16,481 bases of DNA from CALFCX01 sp964603025. Its GTDB lineage: Bacteria > Margulisbacteria > WOR-1 > JAKLHX01. Positions 1 through 5,379 of the stretch are shown here, in pieces (within the stretch, counting starts at the first letter, position 1; each line of letters opens with the position of its first letter). The notes under the pieces were generated by a model. It worked only from the letters and a program-made list of their open reading frames with translations, searched no databases and was not told the origin of the DNA. The translations under genes and the position numbers were made by a program. The stretch covers positions 1 through 16,481 of the forward strand of contig CAZRTO010000030.1 of NCBI GenBank assembly GCA_964603025.1. The letters are read 5' to 3'.

Positions 1-384
1 TGACTTAGCCACGACATTCTTTATCCCAGCCATCTCGAGAACGGTCCTGACAGCCCCTCCGGCTATAACGCCTTTTCCTTTTGGAGCGGCTTTGACTATT
101 GTCGAGCTGGAGGAGAATTTGCCCTCAACGTCGTGAGGTATCGTTCCTCCGAATATCGGGACTTTTATCAGGTTCTTCTTTCCGTCCTCGACGGCTTTTC
201 TTATTGCTGACGCGACCTCGTTGGCCTTTCCTATGCCTAGTCCCACCAGACCGTTGCCGTTGCCCACTATCACAACAGCACGAAAGCCCATCTTCTTCCC
301 GCCTTTTACCACCTTTGTCACGCGGTTGATCTGGACCACTTTTTCCTGAAATTCTTTGTCTTCCCTGTTTCTTTGTTCAGCCAC
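1..384 (-). CDS. rpsE: 30S ribosomal protein S5 (3' end cut by window edge)
   Basis: The first 128 codons of S5 are visible and no stop is reached before the window edge. S5 is a primary protein of the 30S body and contributes to decoding accuracy and mRNA unwinding at the entry channel. The translation starts MAEQRNREDKEF and carries the family pattern INRVTKVVKGGKKMGF (the KGG loop where spectinomycin-resistance changes occur in E. coli), then VGNGNGLVGLGIGKANEV, then GVIAGGAVRTVLEMAGIKNV in the C-terminal domain. The start is GTG, chosen because a near-perfect Shine-Dalgarno TAAGGAGG lies 6 nt upstream and overlaps the rplR stop. The gene follows rplR by 11 nt, the usual spc order; rpmD and rplO would be expected next, outside the window. 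Identity is certain; only the C-terminus is unseen. Confidence 0.98.
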   Translation of the reverse strand, partial: MAEQRNREDKEFQEKVVQINRVTKVVKGGKKMGFRAVVIVGNGNGLVGLGIGKANEVASAIRKAVEDGKKNLIKVPIFGGTIPHDVEGKFSSSSTIVKAAPKGKGVIAGGAVRTVLEMAGIKNVVAKS

Positions 385-390
385 TCTAGC

Positions 391-398
391 CCTCCTTA
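391..398 (-). promoter_or_regulatory. Full-length Shine-Dalgarno of rpsE, fused to the rplR stop codon
   Basis: On the minus strand the bases read TAAGGAGG, complementary over eight bases to the usual 16S 3' end. The first three bases are the TAA stop of rplR. Six nucleotides separate it from a GTG start. The strong site probably compensates for the weaker GTG start and lets ribosomes finishing L18 re-initiate on S5. Confidence 0.85.
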
Positions 399-719
399 GA
401 ATTTTAAGCCCGCGCCCCTGGCCGCATCGGCGAGAGCCTTGATCTTACCATGATATCTTTTCTCTCCCCTGTCAAAAACGACCGAAGACAGCCCTTTTTC
501 GGCGGCTTTTTTACCCAGAAGCTCACCGATCTTTTTAGCGGACTCAAGCGTAGGCTTCAGTTCTTTAGATTTGAGGGATTTTTCCACTGTCGAAGCAGAG
601 ACCAGCGTGCAGCCCTGCTCATCGTCTATTATCTGGGCGTATATGTGCTTAAGAGTGACCTTGACCCTAAGTCTTGGCCTTTCTTTCGAACCTCTTATGC
701 TTGTAAGTTTGCCTTTCAT
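396..719 (-). CDS. rplR: 50S ribosomal protein L18, short N-terminus
   Basis: L18 binds 5S rRNA with L5 and L25 in the central protuberance of the large subunit. The 107-residue product contains HIYAQIIDDEQG, the STVEKSLKSK region and the C-terminal pattern VVFDRGEKRYHGKIKALADAARGAGLKF, all typical of the family. The ATG at 719 has a GAGGT Shine-Dalgarno 6 nt upstream. E. coli L18 has 117 residues, with a basic N-terminal arm before the first strand; here about 10-12 of those residues are missing. The same frame stays open for 18 codons upstream to a TGA but contains no ATG, GTG or TTG, so a longer form cannot start by normal rules. It lies 13 nt after rplF and 11 nt before rpsE. Identity is certain; the short arm may be a lineage trait. 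Confidence 0.98.
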   Translation of the reverse strand: MKGKLTSIRGSKERPRLRVKVTLKHIYAQIIDDEQGCTLVSASTVEKSLKSKELKPTLESAKKIGELLGKKAAEKGLSSVVFDRGEKRYHGKIKALADAARGAGLKF

Positions 720-732
720 TTGTTTACCTCGT

Positions 733-1281
733 TTAGCTGGCGGCCTTGGCTGCCGCTTTTCCGGCCTTTCTTCTCACGTACTGGCCTGCGTATTTGATGC
801 CTTTGCCTTTGTAGGGCTCAACAGGTCTGACGAACTTGATATCCGAAGCTACCTGCCCAACAAGCTGCTTGTCAGGGCCGGACACTTTTATCTTGGTCTG
901 CCCTTCTATTGAAAAATCTATCCCGGCCGGAGGCTCTATAGCCACGGGATGCGAGAACCCCATGGAAAGGATGAGCTTTTTCCCTTCTTTGGCAACCCTG
1001 TAACCCACGCCGGTGATCTCAAGGTTCTTCTCAAAACCCGAATGCACTCCTTTGATCATATTGGCCAGCAAAGACCGGTAAAGCCCGTGCATGGCCTTAT
1101 GTTTCTTTATCTCCGTCTTTCTGGATAACTGCAGCAGGTTCCCTTCGATCTTTACTTCGATCGCAGGATCTATCTTTTGCGTCAGGGTGCCTTTTGGGCC
1201 CTTCACGCTGACCGAAGCGCCTTCAGCGGTCACGGTGACACCAGAAGGTATCTCTATTGGAGCCTTTCCGATTCTAGACAT
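733..1281 (-). CDS. rplF: 50S ribosomal protein L6
   Basis: L6 sits near the sarcin-ricin loop and the factor-binding site of the large subunit. The 182-residue product begins MSRIGKAPIEIPSGVTV, the standard family start, and has two repeated alpha/beta domains (about residues 8-80 and 88-165). The second contains ITGVGYRVAKEGKKLILSMG and the signature PEPYKGKGI-like segment PVEPYKGKGIKYAGQYVRRK. The last 13 residues form a Lys/Ala-rich tail (RRKAGKAAAKAAS), common in L6 and likely flexible. A GAGGGG Shine-Dalgarno lies 6 nt before the ATG. The gene follows rpsH by 10 nt and precedes rplR by 13 nt, in canonical spc order. Length matches the family (about 176-184). Confidence 0.99.
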   Translation of the reverse strand: MSRIGKAPIEIPSGVTVTAEGASVSVKGPKGTLTQKIDPAIEVKIEGNLLQLSRKTEIKKHKAMHGLYRSLLANMIKGVHSGFEKNLEITGVGYRVAKEGKKLILSMGFSHPVAIEPPAGIDFSIEGQTKIKVSGPDKQLVGQVASDIKFVRPVEPYKGKGIKYAGQYVRRKAGKAAAKAAS

Positions 1282-1291
1282 TATTTTCCCC

Positions 1292-1690
1292 TCACCATAC
1301 GTAAAATAGTACTTCGCCGCCGATCTTCATCTTTCGGGCTTCTCTATCCGGCATCACGCCCTTGGAGGTCGTAATTACCGCGGTACCAAACCCGCTCTGG
1401 ACCTTTGGGAGTTTTGTCCCGCTGACATATATATGCCTGCCGGGCGAGCTGACCCTCTTCATCATGTTGATCGCATTCTTTGATTTGCCCGTGAACTTGA
1501 ACTTGAGCTTGAGGACCTTGCGGCCGGATTTCACAGACTCCTCAAAACCGGAGATGTATCCTTCTGATTTCAGTATCTCGGCTATCCTGGATTTAAGTTT
1601 TGATGAAGGAATGTCCACTCCATCGGCACTGATCCTAATGCCGTTCATTATCCTTGACAACATATCCGCGATCGGGTCTGTTAACGCCAT
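1292..1690 (-). CDS. rpsH: 30S ribosomal protein S8
   Basis: S8 binds the central domain (helix 21 region) of 16S rRNA and is needed for early platform assembly; in E. coli it also represses spc translation. The 132-residue product starts MALTDPIADMLSRIMNG, has the N-terminal domain to about residue 65, and ends with the family's rRNA-binding segment: YVSGTKLPKVQSGFGTAVITTSKGVM, then DREARKMKIGGEVLFYVW. The ATG is preceded at 6 nt by the strong Shine-Dalgarno AAAAGGAG. The 39-nt gap before it is the largest in the window and holds a hairpin, listed separately. Identity is certain. Confidence 0.99.
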   Translation of the reverse strand: MALTDPIADMLSRIMNGIRISADGVDIPSSKLKSRIAEILKSEGYISGFEESVKSGRKVLKLKFKFTGKSKNAINMMKRVSSPGRHIYVSGTKLPKVQSGFGTAVITTSKGVMPDREARKMKIGGEVLFYVW

Positions 1691-1708
1691 CTTAAGCTCC
1701 TTTTAATT

Positions 1709-1724
1709 CCTGCCTTCCGGCAGG
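1709..1724 (-). promoter_or_regulatory. GNRA-capped hairpin in the rpsN-rpsH gap
   Basis: On the transcribed strand the bases read CCTGCC-GGAA-GGCAGG: a perfect 6-bp GC-rich stem closed by a GGAA loop, which fits the stable GNRA tetraloop class. It lies 5 nt upstream of the rpsH Shine-Dalgarno and 5 nt after the rpsN stop. It has no following U-tract, so it is not an intrinsic terminator. It might be an mRNA processing or stabilising element, a ribosomal-protein binding site, or one copy of a dispersed GC-rich palindrome; the window alone cannot separate these. Confidence 0.6.
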
Positions 1725-1729
1725 CAAGT

Positions 1730-1915
1730 CTACCAGCTTGATTTTGTAACCCCAGGGATAACTCCCTGATGGGCCATAGTTCTAAAACATATCCTGCAAA
1801 GCCCGAACTTTTTAAGATAAGCCCTCGGGCGGCCGCACTGCCTGCACCTTGACTTTCTCCTTGTGGAGAACTTGACCTTTTTTACCTGTTTCGCGAGCCA
1901 CGAAGTTTTTCCCAC
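1730..1915 (-). CDS. rpsN: 30S ribosomal protein S14, zinc-binding (type Z)
   Basis: S14 belongs to the 30S head and contacts S3 and S10. The 61-residue product is the short zinc form, against about 100 residues for the zinc-free form. It carries Cys24-x2-Cys27-x12-Cys40-x2-Cys43 (CRQCGRPRAYLKKFGLCRICF) and the family C-terminus VIPGVTKSSW. The start is GTG, supported by an AGGAG Shine-Dalgarno 7 nt upstream; the next residues GKTSWLAKQ align with the usual N-terminus. It sits between rplE (14 nt upstream) and rpsH (39 nt downstream), its normal spc position. All four zinc ligands are intact, so the protein probably depends on zinc. This gene type is often named rpsZ. Confidence 0.98.
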   Translation of the reverse strand: MGKTSWLAKQVKKVKFSTRRKSRCRQCGRPRAYLKKFGLCRICFRTMAHQGVIPGVTKSSW

Positions 1916-1922
1916 TTATTTT

Positions 1923-1927
1923 CTCCT
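1923..1927 (-). promoter_or_regulatory. Shine-Dalgarno of rpsN that fixes the GTG start
   Basis: AGGAG on the minus strand lies 7 nt before GTG at 1915. No ATG in frame nearby offers an alternative, so this site decides the start. Confidence 0.8.
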
Positions 1928-1929
1928 GT

Positions 1930-2472
1930 TCAGGTCCTGAAAGGGACGCCCAGATCCTTAAGCAGGTCCCTTGCTTCGTCATCCGTTTTTGCGGTAGTGC
2001 AGATGGTTATATCCATGCCTCTGGTCCTGTCTACCTTGTCGTAGTCCACTTCAGGGAATATCAGCTGTTCGGTGATGCCGAGAGTATAATTCCCTCTGCC
2101 GTCGAAAGATTTTGGGGATACTCCCCTGAAATCCCTTATCTTGGGCAGACATATATTTATTAGCTTGTCAAGGAACTGGTACATTCTTTTACCCCTGAGC
2201 GTAACCTTGCACCCTATGGGTTGTTTTGCCCTTATCTTGAATCCGGCTATCGACTTTTTGGCTTTTGTGATAAGAGGCTTCTGCCCTGTTATCATCGCCA
2301 GCTCCTGGACGGCAATATCCATGGCCTTTGAATCGCTGACCGCAAGCCCCACACCCCTGTTTATGACGATCTTTGTGACCTTGGGCACTTCAAAAACGTT
2401 CTTGTACCCGTATTTTTTCATCAGGCTCTTGGACGCTTCTTTATCGTATATTTCTCTTAAAGTCTTGACCAT
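1930..2472 (-). CDS. rplE: 50S ribosomal protein L5
   Basis: L5 binds 5S rRNA, forms part of the central protuberance and bridges to S13 in the small subunit. The 180-residue product matches the usual length and shows the family landmarks: VPKVTKIVINRGVG near residue 30, ITGQKPLITKAKKSIAGFKIR in the middle, LPKIRDFRGVSPKSFDGRGNY, and GITEQLIFPEVDYDKVDRTRGMDITI toward the end, closing with LLKDLGVPF. The ATG lies 5 nt after the rplX stop. The nearest purine-rich stretch (AAGGG) is rather far upstream, so initiation is probably coupled to termination of L24. In E. coli the S8 operator lies at this junction; here only 5 nt are available, so such an operator would have to lie within coding sequence. 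Confidence 0.99.
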   Translation of the reverse strand: MVKTLREIYDKEASKSLMKKYGYKNVFEVPKVTKIVINRGVGLAVSDSKAMDIAVQELAMITGQKPLITKAKKSIAGFKIRAKQPIGCKVTLRGKRMYQFLDKLINICLPKIRDFRGVSPKSFDGRGNYTLGITEQLIFPEVDYDKVDRTRGMDITICTTAKTDDEARDLLKDLGVPFRT

Positions 2473-2477
2473 TTTTA

Positions 2478-2786
2478 CTATTTACCCTTGTCTATTATCT
2501 CGCCGCATTTCTTGCAGCAACGAAAACCGTCTTTTTTGGCAAGCCGAGAAGGTTTGCCGCAGTGAGGGCACACCACCAACAGCTTGGAGAAGCTGATCGG
2601 AAGAAGCTTGTCTATTATGCCGCCCGGAAAATCCCTGGTCGGCTTCTGGTGTTTTTTTGCCACTGCCACTTTCTCTACGACCGCCGCCGACATTTTCGGA
2701 AGCACCTTAATTACCTTGGATTTTTTGCCCTTGTCCTTGCCTGAAAGGACCAGAACGGTATCGCCTTTTTTTATCCTTGGCTGCAT
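2478..2786 (-). CDS. rplX: 50S ribosomal protein L24 with zinc ribbon
   Basis: L24 initiates large-subunit assembly by binding the 5' end of 23S rRNA near the tunnel exit. The 102-residue product opens with the KOW motif (about residues 5-32, KKGDTVLVLSGKDKGKKSKV), followed by the HQKPT segment. The C-terminal part has Cys73-x2-Cys76 and Cys91-x2-Cys94 (with an extra Cys90), spaced like a zinc ribbon: CPHCGKPSR and CKKCGEIID. E. coli L24 lacks this knuckle; many other bacteria have it. The gene begins 1 nt after rplN, with AGGTGA 6 nt upstream as Shine-Dalgarno. Identity is certain; zinc binding is inferred from the cysteine pattern. Confidence 0.99.
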   Translation of the reverse strand: MQPRIKKGDTVLVLSGKDKGKKSKVIKVLPKMSAAVVEKVAVAKKHQKPTRDFPGGIIDKLLPISFSKLLVVCPHCGKPSRLAKKDGFRCCKKCGEIIDKGK

Positions 2787-2787
2787 C

Positions 2788-3156
2788 TTATATCACCTCT
2801 ACCGCTAGCGAGATTATTTTCATATAGTTCCTATCCCTCAGCTCACGCGCTACCGGACCAAACACCCTGGTCCCGATCGGGTTGTCCTGATCGTTTATTA
2901 TCACTGCGGCATTATCATCGAACCTGACGTAAGAACCGTCATCACGCCTTATAGGCTTGTTGACTCGCACTATGACCGCCCTGACCACGGAGCTCTTCTT
3001 TACCGTCATATTAGGGGTCGCGTCCTTCACCACTCCGATGATCACGTCGCCCACTCCCGCATATCTCCTGTAAGAGGTGCCGAGTATCCTCACGCAGAGG
3101 ATCTCTTTTGCTCCGGAATTATCGGCAACATTAAGCCTGGACTGAACTTGTATCAT
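2788..3156 (-). CDS. rplN: 50S ribosomal protein L14
   Basis: L14 lies at the subunit interface, contacts helix 44 of 16S rRNA (bridge B8) and is the site where silencing factor RsfS binds. The 122-residue product begins MIQVQSRLNVADNSGAKE and contains the family signature around AGVGDVIIGVVKDATPN; it ends FGPVARELRDRNYMKIISLAVEVI. Length equals the family norm (122-123). The start is fixed by this conserved N-terminus, and it overlaps the end of rpsQ by 26 nt in another frame. An AAAGGA stretch lies 13 nt upstream, too distant for a good Shine-Dalgarno, so translation is probably coupled to rpsQ. Confidence 0.99.
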   Translation of the reverse strand: MIQVQSRLNVADNSGAKEILCVRILGTSYRRYAGVGDVIIGVVKDATPNMTVKKSSVVRAVIVRVNKPIRRDDGSYVRFDDNAAVIINDQDNPIGTRVFGPVARELRDRNYMKIISLAVEVI

Positions 3157-3424
3157 TTTCTTTGTACAATCCTTTGCTACCCAGTATTTTTTCCACTCTC
3201 CACCGTTTTATCTTTGAAAGCGGTTTTGTCTCGGCTATGAGGACTATGTCGCCTTCCTTGCAACTGTTGCTCTCGTCATGCGCAAAGAACTTGGAATGTC
3301 TGCGCACCGTTTTGCCGTATTTCTTATGGATGAACCTTCTTTCGGCAGAGACCACGACGGTCTTATCCATCTTTGAGCTTACCACTACACCTTCGACCGT
3401 TCTTCTATTTGCTCTTTGTTGCAT
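3131..3424 (-). CDS. rpsQ: 30S ribosomal protein S17
   Basis: S17 is a primary 16S-binding protein in the body of the 30S subunit. The product is 97 residues with an OB-fold core: RTVEGVVVSSKMDKTVVV, then RRFIHKKYGKTVRRHSKFFAHDE, and CKEGDIVLIAETKPLSKIKRWRVEKIL. I start it at ATG 3424, not at an in-frame TTG at 3442, because GGGGGAG sits 7 nt before the ATG and itself overlaps the region that would be coding in the longer version. The start overlaps the end of rpmC by 20 nt and the 3' end overlaps rplN by 26 nt. The last dozen residues (after EKILGSKGL) extend beyond the 84-residue E. coli protein and include the overlap with rplN. Confidence 0.97.
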   Translation of the reverse strand: MQQRANRRTVEGVVVSSKMDKTVVVSAERRFIHKKYGKTVRRHSKFFAHDESNSCKEGDIVLIAETKPLSKIKRWRVEKILGSKGLYKENDTSSVQA

Positions 3425-3608
3425 TTGCCTTCTCCCCCGCAATGGTAAGCAGCCTGGCGATATCTTTTCTCATATGTCTCTTTTTAAGAGGATTTTTGGT
3501 CTGCCCTGCGGATGATTCTATCCTCAGCTTAAGCAGATCCATCCTGATCTCCTTGACCTTGGAGAGCATTTCTTTCGGATCCATCTGTCTGATATCTTTT
3601 GATTTCAT
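3405..3608 (-). CDS. rpmC: 50S ribosomal protein L29
   Basis: L29 is a small helical protein near the peptide tunnel exit, where with L23 it forms part of the docking area for trigger factor and SRP. The 67-residue product begins MKSKDIRQMDPKEMLSKVKEIR and contains LLKLRIESSAGQTKNPLKKR and MRKDIARLLTI, matching the family's two-helix hairpin and length (about 60-70). It starts 2 nt after the rplP stop. Its last 20 nt are shared with rpsQ in a different frame, so its C-terminal residues NATKSK are constrained by the start of S17. Confidence 0.98.
   Translation of the reverse strand: MKSKDIRQMDPKEMLSKVKEIRMDLLKLRIESSAGQTKNPLKKRHMRKDIARLLTIAGEKANATKSK
3432..3438 (-). promoter_or_regulatory. Shine-Dalgarno of rpsQ inside rpmC
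   Basis: GGGGGAG on the minus strand lies within the rpmC coding sequence, 7 nt before ATG 3424. It decides the rpsQ start in favour of this ATG over the upstream in-frame TTG at 3442. Confidence 0.75.
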
Positions 3609-3610
3609 AT

Positions 3611-4021
3611 TTACGCCTTTTCCACGAATCTCGTTTTTACCGGCATTTTATGGGCCGCAAGCCTCAAAGCCTCCAAAGCCAGGTCTTTTTTAATACCGGC
3701 TATTTCAAAAAGTATGGTCCCGGGTTTCACCACGGCCACAAAATACTCCGGAGCTCCCTTGCCTCCGCCCATCCTGGTGTCAGCGGGGCGGGCCGTGAAC
3801 GGCTTGTCTGCCATTACGCGTATCCAGACCTTGCCTCCGCGCTTCATATAATGGGTTATGGCTTTTCTTGCGGACTCTATCTGCTTCACCTTGATCCATG
3901 CGCCCTCAACGGCCTGTAGCCCGAAATCCCCGAAAGACAGAGAGTTGCCCCTGGAGGCGTAACCTTTCATATTGCCTCTCTGCTGTTTCCTGAACTTTGT
4001 CCTGCCCGGTTGCAATACCAT
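3611..4021 (-). CDS. rplP: 50S ribosomal protein L16
   Basis: L16 binds 23S rRNA near the A-site tRNA elbow and is a late assembly protein needed for peptidyl transfer. The 136-residue product equals the E. coli length and has the family features: QPGRTKFRKQQRGN at the start, the basic middle YMKRGGKVWIRVMADKPFTARPADTRMGGGKG (interacts with tRNA and rRNA), and LRLAAHKMPVKTRFV at the end. The start is ATG 4021, one residue earlier than MLQP of E. coli. It follows rpsC after 22 nt with CGGAG about 11 nt upstream, and precedes rpmC by 2 nt. Confidence 0.99.
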   Translation of the reverse strand: MVLQPGRTKFRKQQRGNMKGYASRGNSLSFGDFGLQAVEGAWIKVKQIESARKAITHYMKRGGKVWIRVMADKPFTARPADTRMGGGKGAPEYFVAVVKPGTILFEIAGIKKDLALEALRLAAHKMPVKTRFVEKA

Positions 4022-4043
4022 TTATTAAAAATCTCCGATCTTT

Positions 4044-4736
4044 CTATAAAGTCATCTGGGAAACCACTCTCTCTCTGGGCGTGGTTTCGGTTCTCACTGT
4101 TTCGGCCTGAGGAAGAACATCTCCCTTATATACCCAAACCTTGACACCTATCTTGCCGTAAAGCGTCATAGCTTCACAGAAACCGTATTCTATCCTCGCT
4201 CTGAGAGTGTGCAGAGGCACTCTGCCTTTCCTGTACCATTCTGACCTGGCTATCTCAGCGCCGCCGAGCCTTCCTCCGACCATTACTTTTATGCCCTTGG
4301 CGCCGCTTCTGAGGGCTTTCATGACCGCCTGTCTCATAGCGCGCCTGAACATGACCCGTTTCTCCAGCTGGAGAGCTATATTCTCCGCGACCAGCTGCGC
4401 ATTAGCTTCGGGATTGTTCTCTTCTTTTATGTTTATCTGCACCTGTTTCTTCGTCATGAGGACAACTTCGTCCCTTACAGCTCCGATATCACGCCCCCCC
4501 TTGCCTATTATCAGGCCCGGCTTGGCGGTATGGATGTCGATCTCTATCTGATTGGCTCTTCTGGCGATCTTGATCCTGGAAACTCCGGCTTTATACAGTT
4601 TGTTCTTCAGAAAGTTCCTGATCTTGGAATCTTCCATCAGATTATCGGAATAGCTCTGCCCTTCGGCATACCAGTTGCTGTCCCAATCATCGACTATACC
4701 GAGCCTGAGCCCCCGCGGGTGTATCTTCTGTCCCAT
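4044..4736 (-). CDS. rpsC: 30S ribosomal protein S3
   Basis: S3 lies in the 30S head at the mRNA entry channel and helps unwind incoming mRNA together with S4 and S5. The 230-residue product starts MGQKIHPRGLRLGI. An N-terminal KH type-2 domain contains the motif GLIIGKGG (residues 74-81), and the C-terminal domain carries FRRAMRQAVMKALRSGAKGIKV, GGRLGGAEIARSEWYREGR-like sequence (here SEWYRKGRVPLHTLRARIEYG) and GKIGVKVWVYKGDV. Length is normal. It starts 3 nt after rplV with no strong Shine-Dalgarno, suggesting coupling, and precedes rplP by 22 nt. Confidence 0.99.
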   Translation of the reverse strand: MGQKIHPRGLRLGIVDDWDSNWYAEGQSYSDNLMEDSKIRNFLKNKLYKAGVSRIKIARRANQIEIDIHTAKPGLIIGKGGRDIGAVRDEVVLMTKKQVQINIKEENNPEANAQLVAENIALQLEKRVMFRRAMRQAVMKALRSGAKGIKVMVGGRLGGAEIARSEWYRKGRVPLHTLRARIEYGFCEAMTLYGKIGVKVWVYKGDVLPQAETVRTETTPRERVVSQMTL

Positions 4737-4739
4737 CGT

Positions 4740-5072
4740 TTATCTGTCCTCCACTATCACGGTTATATGACAGGCTCTTTTCATTATCGAGTGAGCTCTG
4801 CCTCTTGAAGAAGGCCTGAATCTCTTCATAGGAGTGGAAGGTCCGGCATAGCATTCCGCGACCTCCAGGCTTTCTTTAGGAAGCTTGAAATTGTTCACGG
4901 CATTGGCTATGGCCGATTTGAGCGTCACAAGTATGAGCTTGGCGGATGCATGCGGCAAAAAGCTCAATATGGCAACCGCCTCGTCCGCGTTCTTTCCCCT
5001 GACCAGGTCAAGGACCCTGTCGACTTTTCTCTGCGATACTCTCTGATATTTGGATATTGCTTTTACTTTCAT
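4740..5072 (-). CDS. rplV: 50S ribosomal protein L22
   Basis: L22 contacts all domains of 23S rRNA, and its long beta-hairpin lines the nascent-peptide tunnel at the constriction. The 110-residue product matches the family: AISKYQRVSQRKVDRVLDLVRGK at the N-terminus, LKSAIANAVNNF in the middle, and the hairpin and tail segment PMKRFRPSSRGRAHSIMKRACHITVIVEDR. The MKR...RGRA hairpin tip is intact; deletions here give macrolide resistance in other bacteria, and none is seen. AAAGGA lies about 12 nt before the ATG and overlaps the rpsS stop. It lies 16 nt after rpsS and 3 nt before rpsC. Confidence 0.99.
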   Translation of the reverse strand: MKVKAISKYQRVSQRKVDRVLDLVRGKNADEAVAILSFLPHASAKLILVTLKSAIANAVNNFKLPKESLEVAECYAGPSTPMKRFRPSSRGRAHSIMKRACHITVIVEDR

Positions 5073-5088
5073 GATCTGACTTTTTCCT

Positions 5089-5373
5089 TTAGGTCAGGGC
5101 CGCTGATTTGTCGGTTGGAGAGCTGTGCCCCTTGAACGTCCTGGTGGGAGCGAACTCGCCGAGCTTATGGCCGACCATATTCTCTGTGACATATACGGGA
5201 ATATGCTTAATCCCGTTGTGCACGGCTATGGTAAACCCTATCATTTCCGGTACGATCGTCGATCTTCTGGACCATGTTTTGATTATTCTCTTGTCCCTAT
5301 CGCTAGAAGCTTTGGCGATCTTCTCCATCAGATGATAATCGACGAACGGTCCTTTTCTTAAAGATCTGGCCAT
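5089..5373 (-). CDS. rpsS: 30S ribosomal protein S19
   Basis: S19 forms a pair with S13 in the 30S head and contacts the 50S subunit and tRNA. The 94-residue product begins MARSLRKGPFVDYHLMEKI and holds the family signature from WSRRSTIVPEMIGFTIAVHNGIKHIPVY through ENMVGHKLGEFAPTRTFKGHS. Length is normal (about 92-95). The start lies 6 nt after the rplB stop; AGGAGG in the last codons of rplB, 12 nt upstream, is the only good Shine-Dalgarno. It is followed by rplV after 16 nt. Confidence 0.99.
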   Translation of the reverse strand: MARSLRKGPFVDYHLMEKIAKASSDRDKRIIKTWSRRSTIVPEMIGFTIAVHNGIKHIPVYVTENMVGHKLGEFAPTRTFKGHSSPTDKSAALT

Positions 5374-5379
5374 ATCCCG

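Noticed and set aside
3425..3442. A longer S17 starting at TTG 3442
   Set aside because: It would place the strong GGGGGAG ribosome site inside the coding region; the ATG at 3424 has ideal spacing and the added residues are not conserved.
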